From positions 164,544 through 228,543 of the forward strand of contig DATKZM010000088.1 of NCBI GenBank assembly GCA_035527975.1: DNA of 64,000 nt. Reading direction: 5' to 3'. The notes below the pieces were generated by a model that was given only the letters and a program-made list of their open reading frames with translations, had not been told where the DNA came from and did not search any database. Source of the DNA: DATKZM01 sp035527975 (lineage in GTDB: Bacteria; Pseudomonadota; Alphaproteobacteria; JAPULJ01). This document shows positions 8,438-17,096 of this stretch, piece after piece; the first letter of the stretch is position 1; every line of letters starts with the position of its first letter. The position numbers and the translations under genes are program-made.

Positions 8438-9400
8438 GTGAAATCACGAAATTTGGCCCTCGCCGCCGCGGCGGTCGCGGTGATCACCGGGGGCGGCACC
8501 GCCGCAACCGTGGCCGCCGAGGTGAAACTGAAAGCGGCGAGCTTCCTGCCGGGCCGGGCGTCCTTCGGGGCACCGTTCTTTCGCTGGGTGAAGGAAGTCA
8601 ACAAGCAGTGCGCCGGCAAGGTCAACATCACAGTGGTCGGCCCTTCGGCGATCAAGGCCTTCGAGCAGCCGAATGCGCTGAAGCAGGGCGTCATCGACAT
8701 GCTCTCCGGCCCGCCGGCCTACTACAAGGGCATCGCCATCGCCGCGGAGACCACGGTGCTGGCCCATGTCGATCCGGTCGAGCAACGCAAGAACGGCGCC
8801 TGGGCATATCTCAACCGGGTTCATAACGAGAAGATGAACGCCCAGTACCTGACCTATGTCGGCTTCGGTGTGAGCTTCTACGTCTATACCCGCAAGGCCG
8901 GCAAGGGCGGCCGTTTCGACGGTTTCCGGATGCGCACGGCGCCGATTTACGACACTTTCTTTCGGGGGCTCGGCGCAACTACGACCAAGATGCCGCCGCC
9001 GGCCGTCTACACGGCGCTCGAACGCGGCGCTGTCGACGGCTATGGCTGGCCGCTCTGGGGCGTGACCGACTTCGGCTGGCACAAATACACCAAGTTCCGC
9101 TACGGTCCGGGCTTCTTCAATGTCGCGGTGAACATCATCGTCAATCTCGACAAGTGGAAGGCGATGTCGGCCGACCAGCGGAGCTGCCTGACCAACATGG
9201 CCATGTGGCTCGAAAAGGAATTTCCCAAATGGCGCGCGGCGGAGAACGCCAAAGCCACGGCGGCGCAGAACAAGGCCGGTATCAAGTATATCGACCTTGG
9301 CGCGGCGCACGCGAAGAAGGCCGAGGAGCTCTATTGGGCCGAGCTGACCAAGGCCAATCCCAAAGACGTCAGCGCGCTGCGGAATTTGCTCACCAAATAG
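8438..9400 (+). CDS. TRAP transporter solute-binding protein (DctP family)
   Basis: This 320-residue periplasmic protein captures the substrate for the TRAP importer encoded next. GTG 8438 is preferred over an upstream in-frame TTG because AGGGAGG lies 5 bp before it. The N-terminus then reads as a signal peptide: KSR, a long Ala-rich core and a cleavage region near TVAAEV. The conserved arginine region that clamps a substrate carboxylate is visible as FRMRTAP, followed by the family helix VYTALERGAVDG. It is followed by a hairpin and then the small and large permease genes. Substrate is probably an organic acid. Confidence 0.9.
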   Translation: MKSRNLALAAAAVAVITGGGTAATVAAEVKLKAASFLPGRASFGAPFFRWVKEVNKQCAGKVNITVVGPSAIKAFEQPNALKQGVIDMLSGPPAYYKGIAIAAETTVLAHVDPVEQRKNGAWAYLNRVHNEKMNAQYLTYVGFGVSFYVYTRKAGKGGRFDGFRMRTAPIYDTFFRGLGATTTKMPPPAVYTALERGAVDGYGWPLWGVTDFGWHKYTKFRYGPGFFNVAVNIIVNLDKWKAMSADQRSCLTNMAMWLEKEFPKWRAAENAKATAAQNKAGIKYIDLGAAHAKKAEELYWAELTKANPKDVSALRNLLTK

Positions 9401-9431
9401 CGGCGGGCTGAATTTCGCCGGATGGATCGAG

Positions 9432-9459
9432 GGGGCGTTGTCGGTGCCGGCATCGCCCC
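9432..9459 (+). terminator. Hairpin after the TRAP binding-protein gene
   Basis: GGGGCG (9432-9437) pairs with CGCCCC (9454-9459), and a nested CGG/CCG pairing lies between them. A T/C-rich stretch follows. Its position between binding protein and permease genes suggests partial termination or mRNA stabilisation that raises binding-protein output. Confidence 0.5.
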
Positions 9460-9497
9460 TTCGTCTTTCCAGGTGAGTGCGGCGGCGGGGGTGAGGC

Positions 9498-9992
9498 ATG
9501 CTTGATCGCGTCATCGATTTTCTGGCGGTGGTCGCAGGGGTCATCCTGTGCGGGCTGATCGCCTTGATATGCGCCGACGTCACCGCCAGAAACTTCAAGC
9601 TGTTCGCGATCCCCTGGTCGCTCGAAAGCGCGCAAATCGCGCTCTACTGCATGACCTTCCTGGCCGCCCCGTGGGTTCTGAAGAACGGCGGCCATATCGC
9701 CGTCGACCTGCTGGTCCAGAACCTGTCCGGTCCCAAGGCACAGCGGGTCGGGCGCCTCACAAGCATGATCGGCGCGCTCGTCTGCGGCGTGTTGACCTAT
9801 TACGCGGCGCGCGTATTCCTGGTCTTTGCGATTGACGGCCAGACCGTCCAAGGCGCGATGATCTACCCCCGCTGGCTGGTCTACATCCCGGCGCCGCCGA
9901 CCTTCTTCTTGATGTTCCTGATCTTCGCGCGCTGGACAATCGATCCCGCGAGGATGACCGAGGCCCGGTTGGACAAGTCCGAAGGGCTTTAG
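9498..9992 (+). CDS. TRAP transporter small permease (DctQ family)
   Basis: This 164-residue membrane protein has four predicted hydrophobic helices: LAVVAGVILCGLIALICADV, a segment near IALYCMTFLAAPW, one near MIGALVCGVLTYY and one near FFLMFLIF. DctQ proteins are usually 150-200 residues and form the Q part of the Na+-driven QM transporter. The large permease starts 3 bp after its stop. A start at ATG 9498 follows GGCGGGGGTGAGGC. Confidence 0.9.
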   Translation: MLDRVIDFLAVVAGVILCGLIALICADVTARNFKLFAIPWSLESAQIALYCMTFLAAPWVLKNGGHIAVDLLVQNLSGPKAQRVGRLTSMIGALVCGVLTYYAARVFLVFAIDGQTVQGAMIYPRWLVYIPAPPTFFLMFLIFARWTIDPARMTEARLDKSEGL

Positions 9993-9995
9993 CGC

Positions 9996-11321
9996 ATGGA
10001 GTGGTACTACGCGCTCGTTATCCTGATCGGCGTGCTGATCGCTTTCATGCTGACCGGCATGCCGGTGGTGATCGCCTTCTTCGTCACCAACATCATCGGC
10101 GCTTTCCTTTTCATGCGCGGCGAGATCGGGCTTTACCAACTCATCCGAAACGCCGTCGACAGCGTGCAGACCTTCAGCCTGCTGCCGATCCCGCTGTTCA
10201 TCATGATGGGCGAGGTGATGTTTCATACCGGCATCGCCCAGCGCGCGATCGACGCGGTCGACAAGCTGATCGCCCGGGTGCCCGGCCGCCTGGCGCTGGT
10301 CGCGATTACCGGCGGCACCATCTTTTCCACCCTGTCCGGCTCGACCATCGCCAACACGGCAATGCTGTCCAGCACGCTGTTGCCGGAAATGTACAAGCGC
10401 GGCTACAAGCCGGTGATCTCGATCGGGCCGATCGTCGCCGTTGGCGGCCTGGCGATGCTGATCCCCCCCTCTGCGCTCGCGGTTCTGCTGGGCAGCCTGG
10501 CGCAGATCTCGATCGGCGACCTGCTCATCGCCTCGATCGTTCCGGCGCTGATCCTTGCGGTGATGTTCGTCGGCTACGTGGTCATTCGCTGCGCGCGAAA
10601 TCCGGAGATTGCACCGCCCTACGACCTGCCGGAGATGACCGCCCGGGAACGCTACCTGCCGTTCGTGATCTACGTGCTGCCGCTGATGCTGATTTTCGTC
10701 GTGGTGGTCGGCAGCATCGTCGGCGGCATCGCCACGCCGACCGAATCGGCGGCCCTCGGTGCGGTCGCCACCCTGCTCGCCGCGCTGGCCTACCGCAGGC
10801 TCAACTGGAAAAACTTTCTGGTCTCGGTAAAGCTGACCGTGCGCTTTACGGTGATGACGCTCTTCATCATTTGCGGGTCGATCACGTTTTCGCAGATCCT
10901 TGCTTTCTCGGGCGCCTCCTCGGGACTGTCGGGGTTCATCCTCGGCTTCGATCTGGCGCCGATGCTGGTGCTGATCGGCATGCTGCTGGTGCTGATGTTT
11001 CTCGGCTGCTTCATGGACCAGGTCAGCATGATGATGATCACGATCCCGCTCTATATGCCGGTGGTCGAGCATCTCGGTTTCAACCCGGTCTGGTTCGGCG
11101 TGCTGATGCTGATGATCCTGGAGATCAGCCTGGCGACCCCGCCTTTCGGCTTGCTGCTCTTCGTCGCCAAGGGCGCCGCCCCGCCGCAAACCACGATGCG
11201 CGAGATCATCGTCTCGGTAACCCCGTTCATCGCCATGGCGCTGTTGGTCGTGGTGCTGTTGCTCGCCTTCCCGTGGCTGACCACCTTCCTGCCGGCGCTG
11301 ATGGCGGGAGGCGGCGGATGA
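9996..11321 (+). CDS. TRAP transporter large permease (DctM family)
   Basis: This 441-residue polytopic inner-membrane protein has the usual DctM length and carries the ion and substrate path. Family blocks include the early SGSTIANTAMLSS segment, LIPPSALAVLLG and TPTESAALGA. It starts 3 bp after dctQ, and its TGA overlaps the ATG of the next gene (11318). The importer is therefore translationally coupled to a molybdenum hydroxylase, so the imported compound is probably the hydroxylase substrate. Confidence 0.93.
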   Translation: MEWYYALVILIGVLIAFMLTGMPVVIAFFVTNIIGAFLFMRGEIGLYQLIRNAVDSVQTFSLLPIPLFIMMGEVMFHTGIAQRAIDAVDKLIARVPGRLALVAITGGTIFSTLSGSTIANTAMLSSTLLPEMYKRGYKPVISIGPIVAVGGLAMLIPPSALAVLLGSLAQISIGDLLIASIVPALILAVMFVGYVVIRCARNPEIAPPYDLPEMTARERYLPFVIYVLPLMLIFVVVVGSIVGGIATPTESAALGAVATLLAALAYRRLNWKNFLVSVKLTVRFTVMTLFIICGSITFSQILAFSGASSGLSGFILGFDLAPMLVLIGMLLVLMFLGCFMDQVSMMMITIPLYMPVVEHLGFNPVWFGVLMLMILEISLATPPFGLLLFVAKGAAPPQTTMREIIVSVTPFIAMALLVVVLLLAFPWLTTFLPALMAGGGG

Positions 11322-11818
11322 CGGCGGCTACCACACGGCGCATCGCGCTCACCGTGAACGGCGAGGCCGTCGAGGCCGAGGTGCCGGCGCGCCGCCATCT
11401 GGTCGATTTCCTGCGCCTCGATCTGGGGCTGACCGGCGCGCATCTGGGCTGCGAGCACGGGGTCTGCGGCGCCTGCACGGTGCGGGTCGACAGCGTCCCG
11501 GTGCGTGGCTGTCTGATGCTCGCGGTGCAGGCCGACGGCACCGAGGTCGAGACCATCGAGGGTTTGAGCGCCAGCGGCGAGATCGCCGATCTGCAGGCAG
11601 CTTTCATCGCGCGCAATGCGCTGCAATGCGGGTTCTGTACGCCGGGCATGCTGACCACCGCGGCCGAGCTCTTGAAGTCACCGCGCGCCCTGTCGCGCCA
11701 ACAGGTGCGCGAGCATATCGCCGGAAACTACTGCCGCTGCACCGGCTATCACGCCATCGTCGATGCAATTATTGAGACGATCGAGGCGCGCCGCGCGGCG
11801 GCTGGGAAAGATGGCTGA
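11318..11818 (+). CDS. Molybdenum hydroxylase small [2Fe-2S] subunit (CoxS/XdhC-like)
   Basis: This 166-residue protein carries both iron-sulfur clusters of xanthine-dehydrogenase-family hydroxylases. The plant-type motif GCEHGVCGACTV binds the N-terminal cluster, and CGFCTPG with CRCTGY binds the second. It starts at ATG 11318 inside the upstream dctM stop, and the large subunit begins just before its own stop. Such subunits relay electrons from the Mo centre to an acceptor. No FAD (CoxM) subunit is encoded on either side, so the acceptor must differ from the classical three-subunit enzyme or be encoded elsewhere. Confidence 0.92.
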   Translation: MTAATTRRIALTVNGEAVEAEVPARRHLVDFLRLDLGLTGAHLGCEHGVCGACTVRVDSVPVRGCLMLAVQADGTEVETIEGLSASGEIADLQAAFIARNALQCGFCTPGMLTTAAELLKSPRALSRQQVREHIAGNYCRCTGYHAIVDAIIETIEARRAAAGKDG

Positions 11819-14189
11819 GATGGCAGGCGCGAAGGCCGGTGCACGCCCGCAATACAAAGGGCGCAGCCTGCCCCGCGCGGCCGCCGCAAGGCTGGTTGCC
11901 GGCCGTGGGCGCTACACCGACGACATCGCCCCGGCGCGCCTGGTCCACGCAACGTTCGTGCGCAGCCCCCACGCCCATGCGGCGATCGGTGCCATCGATA
12001 CAGCAACGGCGCGCGCGGCGCCGGGCGTGGTTGGCGTCTTCACGGCCGCCGAGTTGGCGTCCGTGTGCCAGCCCTTCGAGACCAAATGGGCCAACCTGCC
12101 GCAGCACCGATCGCCGCCGCAAAGCCCGCTCGCGGGCGATCGCGCCCGCTGGCAAGGCGAGCCGGTGGTCGCGGTCGTCGCACGGACCCGGGCCGAGGCG
12201 GAGGACGCTGGCGAGCTGGTCGAGATTGACTACGACCCCCTGCCCGCCGTCAGCGATCCCGACGCCGCGCTGGGGCCAGGCACGTCATTGGTTCACACAG
12301 GGCTAGGCGACAACCTCGCCTTCGAGATGACGATCGGCCGCGACGGCATCGACAAGACCTTTGCGGACGCAGCAACAGTTGTCGAAGCGCCGTTCCAGTT
12401 CGGGCGCATCACCGCGGTTTCGCTGGAGCCGCGCAGCATCATTGCCGACTTCAATCCAGCCGAAGGCAGCCTCACCATCCATCAGGCCCACCAGGCGCCG
12501 CATTTGATGCAGGAGCTCTACGCGCGCCATCTGGATTTGCCAGCGCACAAAGTGCGGGTGATCGCCCCGGATGTCGGCGGCGCTTTCGGCATAAAGCTGC
12601 ACGCCTATCCCGACGACTTCGCGGTGGCGGCGATCGCCAGGCTGCTCGGCCGCCCGGTCAAGCATATCTGCGACCGGCTCGACGCCTTCCAGTCGGACGC
12701 CCATGCGCGCGAGGTTCGGCTCGATGCGCGGCTTGCCGTGGACGGCGACGGGCGGCTGATCGCCATGGACGCCGATATTCGCGTGGCGGCCGGCGCCTAT
12801 TCGATCTATCCCCGCTCGAGCCTGGGCGAAGGGCTTCAGGCGCTGACGTTGAACGGCGGGCCGTACCGGTTGCCGGCACTGGGCGGACGCCTGCGCGTTG
12901 CCTATCAGAACAAGGTGCCGACCGGCGTCTACCGCGCCGTCGGCCAGCCGATCGCCTGCGCCGCGACCGAGGTGCTGCTCGACGAGGCAGCGCATAGGCT
13001 CGGCATCGATCCGGTCGAGATCCGCCGGCGCAACTATCTGGGCGCGGCCGACCTGCCGATGACGACGCCGGGTGGGCTTCGGGTTGAGGCATTGTCGCTC
13101 GAGGGCTGCCTCGACAAGCTGTTGGCGCTGATGGACTACGAAACGTTGCGCGCCGAGCAGGCATCGTGCCGTGAGCGCGGGGTGCATCGCGGCATCGGTC
13201 TTGCCACCTTCCTGGAGCAGACCGCCGTCGGCCCCGGCCTCTACGGGCCCTCCGGGCTGCCCGTCGGCTCGCAAGACGGCTGCACCATCAAGTTGGAGCC
13301 GTCCGGCGCGCTTCGCTGCGAGGTCGGCGCGACCGATCAGGGTCAGGGCACGATGGCCGGGATCACGCAGGTCGTGGCCGATGCGTTTGGCCTCGATCCC
13401 GACAATGTTTCCGTTGCTTCAGGGGACAGCGCCGGTCCCTATGGCGGCGGCGCCTGGGCCTCACGCGGCCTTGCGATCAGCGGCGAGGCGGCGCATCTGG
13501 CCGCCTGCGATCTGCGCGGGCAAGTGCTCGCCATCGCCGGCGCGGTGCTTCAGGCCAAGCCCGAGGCGCTCGATCTGCGCGACGGTGTCATCGTCGATGC
13601 GGGCGACGGACGCGCGCGCATGACCCTCGTCGAGCTCTGCGAGATCGCCTTCTACCGTTCGCACGAGCTGCCGCCCGACATCAAACCTGAGCTTGTGGCG
13701 ACGCGTCATTTCACGAACCGCGAGCCGCCCTATTTCGTCGCCAACGGCATCCAGGCGAGCTATCTGGAGGTCGATGTCGAGACCGGCGGCATTACCTTGC
13801 TCGGCCATTGGGCGGTGGAAGATTGCGGCCGCCTGGTGAACCCGATGCTGGTCGACGAGCAGATGCGCGGCGGGATCGTGCAGGGGCTGGGGGCGGCGCT
13901 CTTCGAAAACTGTATCTATTCCGAAGAGGGCCAACTGCTGACGGGCACGATGGTGGACTATCTGGTGCCGATGGCCGCCGAGCTGCCCGACATCGCAGTC
14001 GCGCATCTGGAGACGCCGCAGGCCGGAACCGAACTTGGGGTCAAAGGCGCGGGCGAGGCGGGCGCGGTGGGCTCGGGTGCTGCGGTCTGGTGCGCGCTCA
14101 ATGACGCGCTGCGCCCCCTCGGCGCGCGGGTGACGCGCCAGCCCTTCACGCCCGAAACCGTGCTAAAGGCTTTGTCGCGGGGACTTTGA
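11811..14189 (+). CDS. Molybdopterin-binding large subunit of a xanthine-dehydrogenase-family hydroxylase
   Basis: This 792-residue protein has the aldehyde oxidase/xanthine dehydrogenase Mo-binding fold. It begins with the a/b hammerhead region GRSLPRAAAARLVAGRGRYT and continues through DVGGAFGIK and GVYRAVGQP. The catalytic glutamate is in GVKGAGEAG near the C-terminus. The family hydroxylates aldehydes or N-heterocycles (nicotinate, quinoline, isoquinoline, purines) using water. ATG 11811 overlaps the small subunit; ATG 11820 is an alternative, and neither has a strong ribosome site. With a Rieske oxygenase and an enamidase-like gene nearby, an N-heterocycle is a reasonable guess. Confidence 0.92.
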   Translation: MAEMAGAKAGARPQYKGRSLPRAAAARLVAGRGRYTDDIAPARLVHATFVRSPHAHAAIGAIDTATARAAPGVVGVFTAAELASVCQPFETKWANLPQHRSPPQSPLAGDRARWQGEPVVAVVARTRAEAEDAGELVEIDYDPLPAVSDPDAALGPGTSLVHTGLGDNLAFEMTIGRDGIDKTFADAATVVEAPFQFGRITAVSLEPRSIIADFNPAEGSLTIHQAHQAPHLMQELYARHLDLPAHKVRVIAPDVGGAFGIKLHAYPDDFAVAAIARLLGRPVKHICDRLDAFQSDAHAREVRLDARLAVDGDGRLIAMDADIRVAAGAYSIYPRSSLGEGLQALTLNGGPYRLPALGGRLRVAYQNKVPTGVYRAVGQPIACAATEVLLDEAAHRLGIDPVEIRRRNYLGAADLPMTTPGGLRVEALSLEGCLDKLLALMDYETLRAEQASCRERGVHRGIGLATFLEQTAVGPGLYGPSGLPVGSQDGCTIKLEPSGALRCEVGATDQGQGTMAGITQVVADAFGLDPDNVSVASGDSAGPYGGGAWASRGLAISGEAAHLAACDLRGQVLAIAGAVLQAKPEALDLRDGVIVDAGDGRARMTLVELCEIAFYRSHELPPDIKPELVATRHFTNREPPYFVANGIQASYLEVDVETGGITLLGHWAVEDCGRLVNPMLVDEQMRGGIVQGLGAALFENCIYSEEGQLLTGTMVDYLVPMAAELPDIAVAHLETPQAGTELGVKGAGEAGAVGSGAAVWCALNDALRPLGARVTRQPFTPETVLKALSRGL

Positions 14190-14276
14190 AACGAGCATGT
14201 ATGTCCTGATCGTGCCCATCCTTCCCTCTGCCGCGGCGCGGTCTAGGTGACGATGTGTCAACAAGTTCGCTACTCT

Positions 14277-14340
14277 AGAGCACGATCGTGGCACGGCGAA
14301 CTCGCGTAAGGCGTGCTCTGAACATCTGAGTTAGATCAAA
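14277..14340 (+). repeat. Dispersed palindromic repeat, copy A
   Basis: The perfect 8-bp stem AGAGCACG (14277-14284) / CGTGCTCT (14312-14319) is followed by GAACATCTGAGTTAGATCAA. The same layout recurs at 15046, 21478 and 48784, and a partial inverse copy lies at 32253. It occupies most of the 179-bp gap between the Mo hydroxylase and the first AA_synth gene. Confidence 0.75.
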
Positions 14341-14368
14341 CGAATGCGCAAATATGTGAGAGGCGACA

Positions 14369-14914
14369 ATGGATGTGCGAAAGACCGTACTGATAAGAGA
14401 GACGATTGAAGCAGACGATATCGGCAAGGAATGCGACGTCATTATCCGGGTCGTTGCCGCCGCCGTCGTCCGAAATCCGTTTGCCGGGCGCTTCGTCGAA
14501 GACCTCTCACCCTTGTTCGACCTAAGCGGCCAACTCGGCAGCCGATTGATGGATGAAGCGGTGGGAATGCTTTCCGGCCCGCCCGTGAGCTACGGCAAAG
14601 CCGCCATAGTCGGCACCGCTGGCGATCTCGAACACGGTGCTGCGATGATCCATCCCAAATTGGGCAAGCCGATGCGCCTTGCGGTCGGTGGCGGCGCGGC
14701 CCTGATACCGTCGAATGCCAAGGTCGCAGCCGCGGGAGCGCCGATCGACCTGCCGCTTGGCCACAAGGACGAGGCCTGGTCGTTCGACCATTTCGATACG
14801 ATGACGGTGATGGTTGCCGGGGCCCCTCGTCCCGATGAGATCGTCCTGTTCATGGCGGTTGCCGATGGCGGACGGCCGCATCCCCGGGTCGGCACCCGCC
14901 CGATAACCGATTGA
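14369..14914 (+). CDS. AA_synth (PF06684-type) family protein, paralogue 1
   Basis: This 181-residue protein belongs to the family labelled 'amino acid synthesis', whose biochemical role is not established. Family blocks are RNPFAGRFVEDLSPL, SYGKAAIVGTAGDLEHGAA, IDLPLGHKDEAWSFDHFDT and PRPDEIVLFMAVADGGRPH. It shares these blocks in order with the gene at 16423-17022, so the two are paralogues, and an enamidase-like amidohydrolase lies between them. The conserved EHG, H-K-D and H-F/Y-D-T residues suggest a metal or acid-base site. I infer a step in ring or amide catabolism and not amino acid biosynthesis. GAGAGGCGACA precedes the ATG. Confidence 0.85.
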   Translation: MDVRKTVLIRETIEADDIGKECDVIIRVVAAAVVRNPFAGRFVEDLSPLFDLSGQLGSRLMDEAVGMLSGPPVSYGKAAIVGTAGDLEHGAAMIHPKLGKPMRLAVGGGAALIPSNAKVAAAGAPIDLPLGHKDEAWSFDHFDTMTVMVAGAPRPDEIVLFMAVADGGRPHPRVGTRPITD

Positions 14915-15045
14915 ACGCCCGGTTCGGGTCTGGCGTTCGGGAGGCAGGCCCGACGCTGCGGCTCGGCTATCCAGGCGCTGCAAAATACCTTGTGAGCTTA
15001 GATATTTTACCGTAGCAAATTAAGGGTTCTGGCCAGATGCTCCTA

Positions 15046-15150
15046 GAGCAGGATCGCGTCACAGTTATCTCAGGTGACCCGTGCTCTAAACATATGAGCT
15101 AGATCAAGGGCCACGTCTCAGATCGCAGCGATCTGAGACGATCTTGATCT
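15046..15150 (+). repeat. Dispersed palindromic repeat, copy B, with 12-bp hairpin
   Basis: The left part (GAGCAGGATCGCGTCAC...GTGCTC) matches copy A. The right part is a perfect hairpin, CGTCTCAGATCG (15114-15125) / CGATCTGAGACG (15129-15140) with a 3-nt loop, enclosed by AGATCAAG (15101-15108) / CTTGATCT (15143-15150). It ends 25 bp before the amidohydrolase start and so would lie in its 5' leader. Confidence 0.85.
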
Positions 15151-15175
15151 AGCATAAAACGAAAGAAATGGAGCC

Positions 15176-16372
15176 ATGAAGACCGCCATCGTCAACATCG
15201 GCACCATCGTGACCGGAGACTGGCGCGAACCCTTCATTGCCGGCGACACAATCCTGATGGCCGACGGCACGATAACGGCGGTGGGCACGGGCGATGCGAG
15301 CGCGGTCGAAGCCTGCGACGTGGTCATCGACGCCGGCGGCGCGACGGCCATTCCCGGTCTGATCGACAGCCAGATCCACAATACTTTCGGCGACTGGACG
15401 CCGCGGCAAAAGACGGTCGGCTTTCTGCAGAGCTATGTCCATGGCGGCATCACGACCGGCATCAGCGCGTCAGAAGTGCATGTGACCGGCCGGCCCAAGG
15501 ATCCCGAAGGGGTCAAGGCGCTGGCCGTGGCCGCCAAGAAGTGCTTCGACGACTACCGGCCCGGCGGAATGCGCGTTTGGGCAGGCTCCGTCATTCTGGA
15601 ACCGGGCCTGGAAGAGAAGGATTTCGAGGAACTCGCGGCCAAGGGCATCTGGCTCGCCAAGGCCGGCTTCGGCGCGGTGGAAAGCCCTTACGACTATGCG
15701 CCCATGGTGAAGTGGGCGCGCAAGCACGGGATGATCACGACGGTCCATACGGGCGGCTCGTCGATCCCCGGCTCCTCGGGCATCTGGTTCGACCATCTGA
15801 AGGCCATGCAGCCGCATGTTTCGTTCCATGTAAACGGCGGACCGGTGGCGATGCCGGACGAGGATTTCCCGCGCATCGTCAACGAAAGCGACATCGCCCT
15901 GCAGATCTGCACCGCGGGCAACCTGCGCACCGCGCTCTGGATCACCAAGCTGGCGCGGGAGGCGGACGCCTTCGACCGGCTGCTGATCGCCACCGACACG
16001 CCGACCGGCTCCGGCATCATGCCTTTGGGTATGATCTACACGATGACCCATCTCGCCAGCCTGGGCGATGTGCCCGTGGAGCACGCGATCGCGGCGGCCA
16101 CCGGCAACAATGCGCGGGTCTATGGCCTTAACTCGGGCTTTATCGAGGTCGGCAAGGATGCGGATGTGGCGATTGTCGATGCCTGCGTCGGCGGGTCCAA
16201 GGACACTGCGTTCGACGCCATCCGCAACGGCGACATATGCGCCGTCGGCGCCGTGATCACCGACGGCGTGCCGCGCTTCGTCGGCCGCAGCCGTAATACG
16301 CCCGCGACGATGAAGACCGTTCGAACCGCCTCCAGCAAAATCATGATGGATTTCTCAGGCGCCGCGCACTAG
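15176..16372 (+). CDS. Amidohydrolase-superfamily protein, enamidase (Ena)-like
   Basis: This 398-residue TIM-barrel amidohydrolase closely follows enamidase of anaerobic nicotinate breakdown across its length, for example PRQKT near residue 80, HTGGSSIPGSS, NGGPVAMP, TPTGSGIMPLG and ATGNNARVYGLN. Enamidase opens 1,4,5,6-tetrahydro-6-oxonicotinate. Retained metal ligands are His68, His191, His218 and Asp274. The first residue of the usual HxH pair is Gln66, and a lysine (Lys162) sits where I expect enamidase's bridging glutamate. The metal centre therefore probably differs. It is flanked by two AA_synth paralogues. Function is a ring-opening or amide hydrolase, with the substrate unknown. Confidence 0.88.
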   Translation: MKTAIVNIGTIVTGDWREPFIAGDTILMADGTITAVGTGDASAVEACDVVIDAGGATAIPGLIDSQIHNTFGDWTPRQKTVGFLQSYVHGGITTGISASEVHVTGRPKDPEGVKALAVAAKKCFDDYRPGGMRVWAGSVILEPGLEEKDFEELAAKGIWLAKAGFGAVESPYDYAPMVKWARKHGMITTVHTGGSSIPGSSGIWFDHLKAMQPHVSFHVNGGPVAMPDEDFPRIVNESDIALQICTAGNLRTALWITKLAREADAFDRLLIATDTPTGSGIMPLGMIYTMTHLASLGDVPVEHAIAAATGNNARVYGLNSGFIEVGKDADVAIVDACVGGSKDTAFDAIRNGDICAVGAVITDGVPRFVGRSRNTPATMKTVRTASSKIMMDFSGAAH

Positions 16373-16422
16373 ACCGCCGCCTGACCAGCCATTCCACCAC
16401 CACAGAACGGACGCAACCCGCC

Positions 16423-17022
16423 ATGGAGCCGACCTTCGCCAGCTATCATATTCGCAAATGGTACGCCCAGATCGACGAGGCCCTGGCCAATGAGACCGGC
16501 AAGCCGGCCGACGGCGCGCCCGTCAGGAAATTCGTCATCGCCTGCGCCGTGCACAACCCCTATGCCGGACGCTTCAGCGAAGATCTGTCGCAATTGATCG
16601 ACGCATCGGACAAGCTGGGCGAGGAGTTCGGCCGGAGACTGGTTGCGCTGTCGGGCGGCGAGGCAATCCAGAGCTACGGCAAATCCTGTATCGTTGGCAC
16701 CAATGGTGAGTACGAGCACGGAAACGCGCTGCTCACCACGGCCTTTGCCAATCCGGTGCGGGAGGCCATTGGCGGCGCGATAGCCTGGATCCCGTCGACC
16801 GGCAAGCGCGGCGGTCCAGGGTCTGCGATCGACATCCCGCTTGCCCACAAAGACGCGCTATACGTCCGCTCCCACTACGACACGATCACCGCGTCCTTCG
16901 CCGATGCCCCGGAGCCGGACGAGATCCTCGTCATCATGGCCGCCGCCACACGCGGCCGGCTGCACGCGCGCCTTGGCGGCCTCAAGCTCGAGGACGTGAA
17001 AGGCGAAGACGGCCTGATGTAG
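16423..17022 (+). CDS. AA_synth (PF06684-type) family protein, paralogue 2
   Basis: This 199-residue paralogue of 14369-14914 has the same blocks in order: NPYAGRFSEDLSQL, QSYGKSCIVGTNGEYEHGNA, IDIPLAHKDALYVRSHYDT and EPDEILVIMAAATRGRLHARLG. It has a longer N-terminus (YHIRKWYAQIDEALANETGK) and a short charged C-terminal extension. It starts 50 bp after the amidohydrolase stop. Keeping two copies around one amidohydrolase suggests that they form a heteromer or catalyse consecutive steps. Its activity is unknown. Confidence 0.85.
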   Translation: MEPTFASYHIRKWYAQIDEALANETGKPADGAPVRKFVIACAVHNPYAGRFSEDLSQLIDASDKLGEEFGRRLVALSGGEAIQSYGKSCIVGTNGEYEHGNALLTTAFANPVREAIGGAIAWIPSTGKRGGPGSAIDIPLAHKDALYVRSHYDTITASFADAPEPDEILVIMAAATRGRLHARLGGLKLEDVKGEDGLM

Positions 17023-17096
17023 GTTTGGGCTTGTGCGGGCCCACCGCCGGACGCGACCGATCCGGTGATGGACACGGCATTCGGCGATGTCCGGGA

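Noticed and set aside
9390..11189. 599-codon open frame on the minus strand opposite the TRAP permease genes
   Set aside because: It is antisense to clear dctQ/dctM genes, its translation is His/Gln/Arg/Asp-rich without family resemblance, and it has no ribosome site; long antisense frames are expected at this GC content.
14369..14914. Amino acid biosynthesis role implied by the family name AA_synth
   Set aside because: There is no biosynthetic gene nearby; two paralogues flank an enamidase-like hydrolase, so I left function open.
15114..15150. Copy B hairpin as an intrinsic terminator or riboswitch of the amidohydrolase gene
   Set aside because: There is no T-run after the stem, and the same structure recurs after an unrelated gene at 21537-21586, so a dispersed repeat explains it better.
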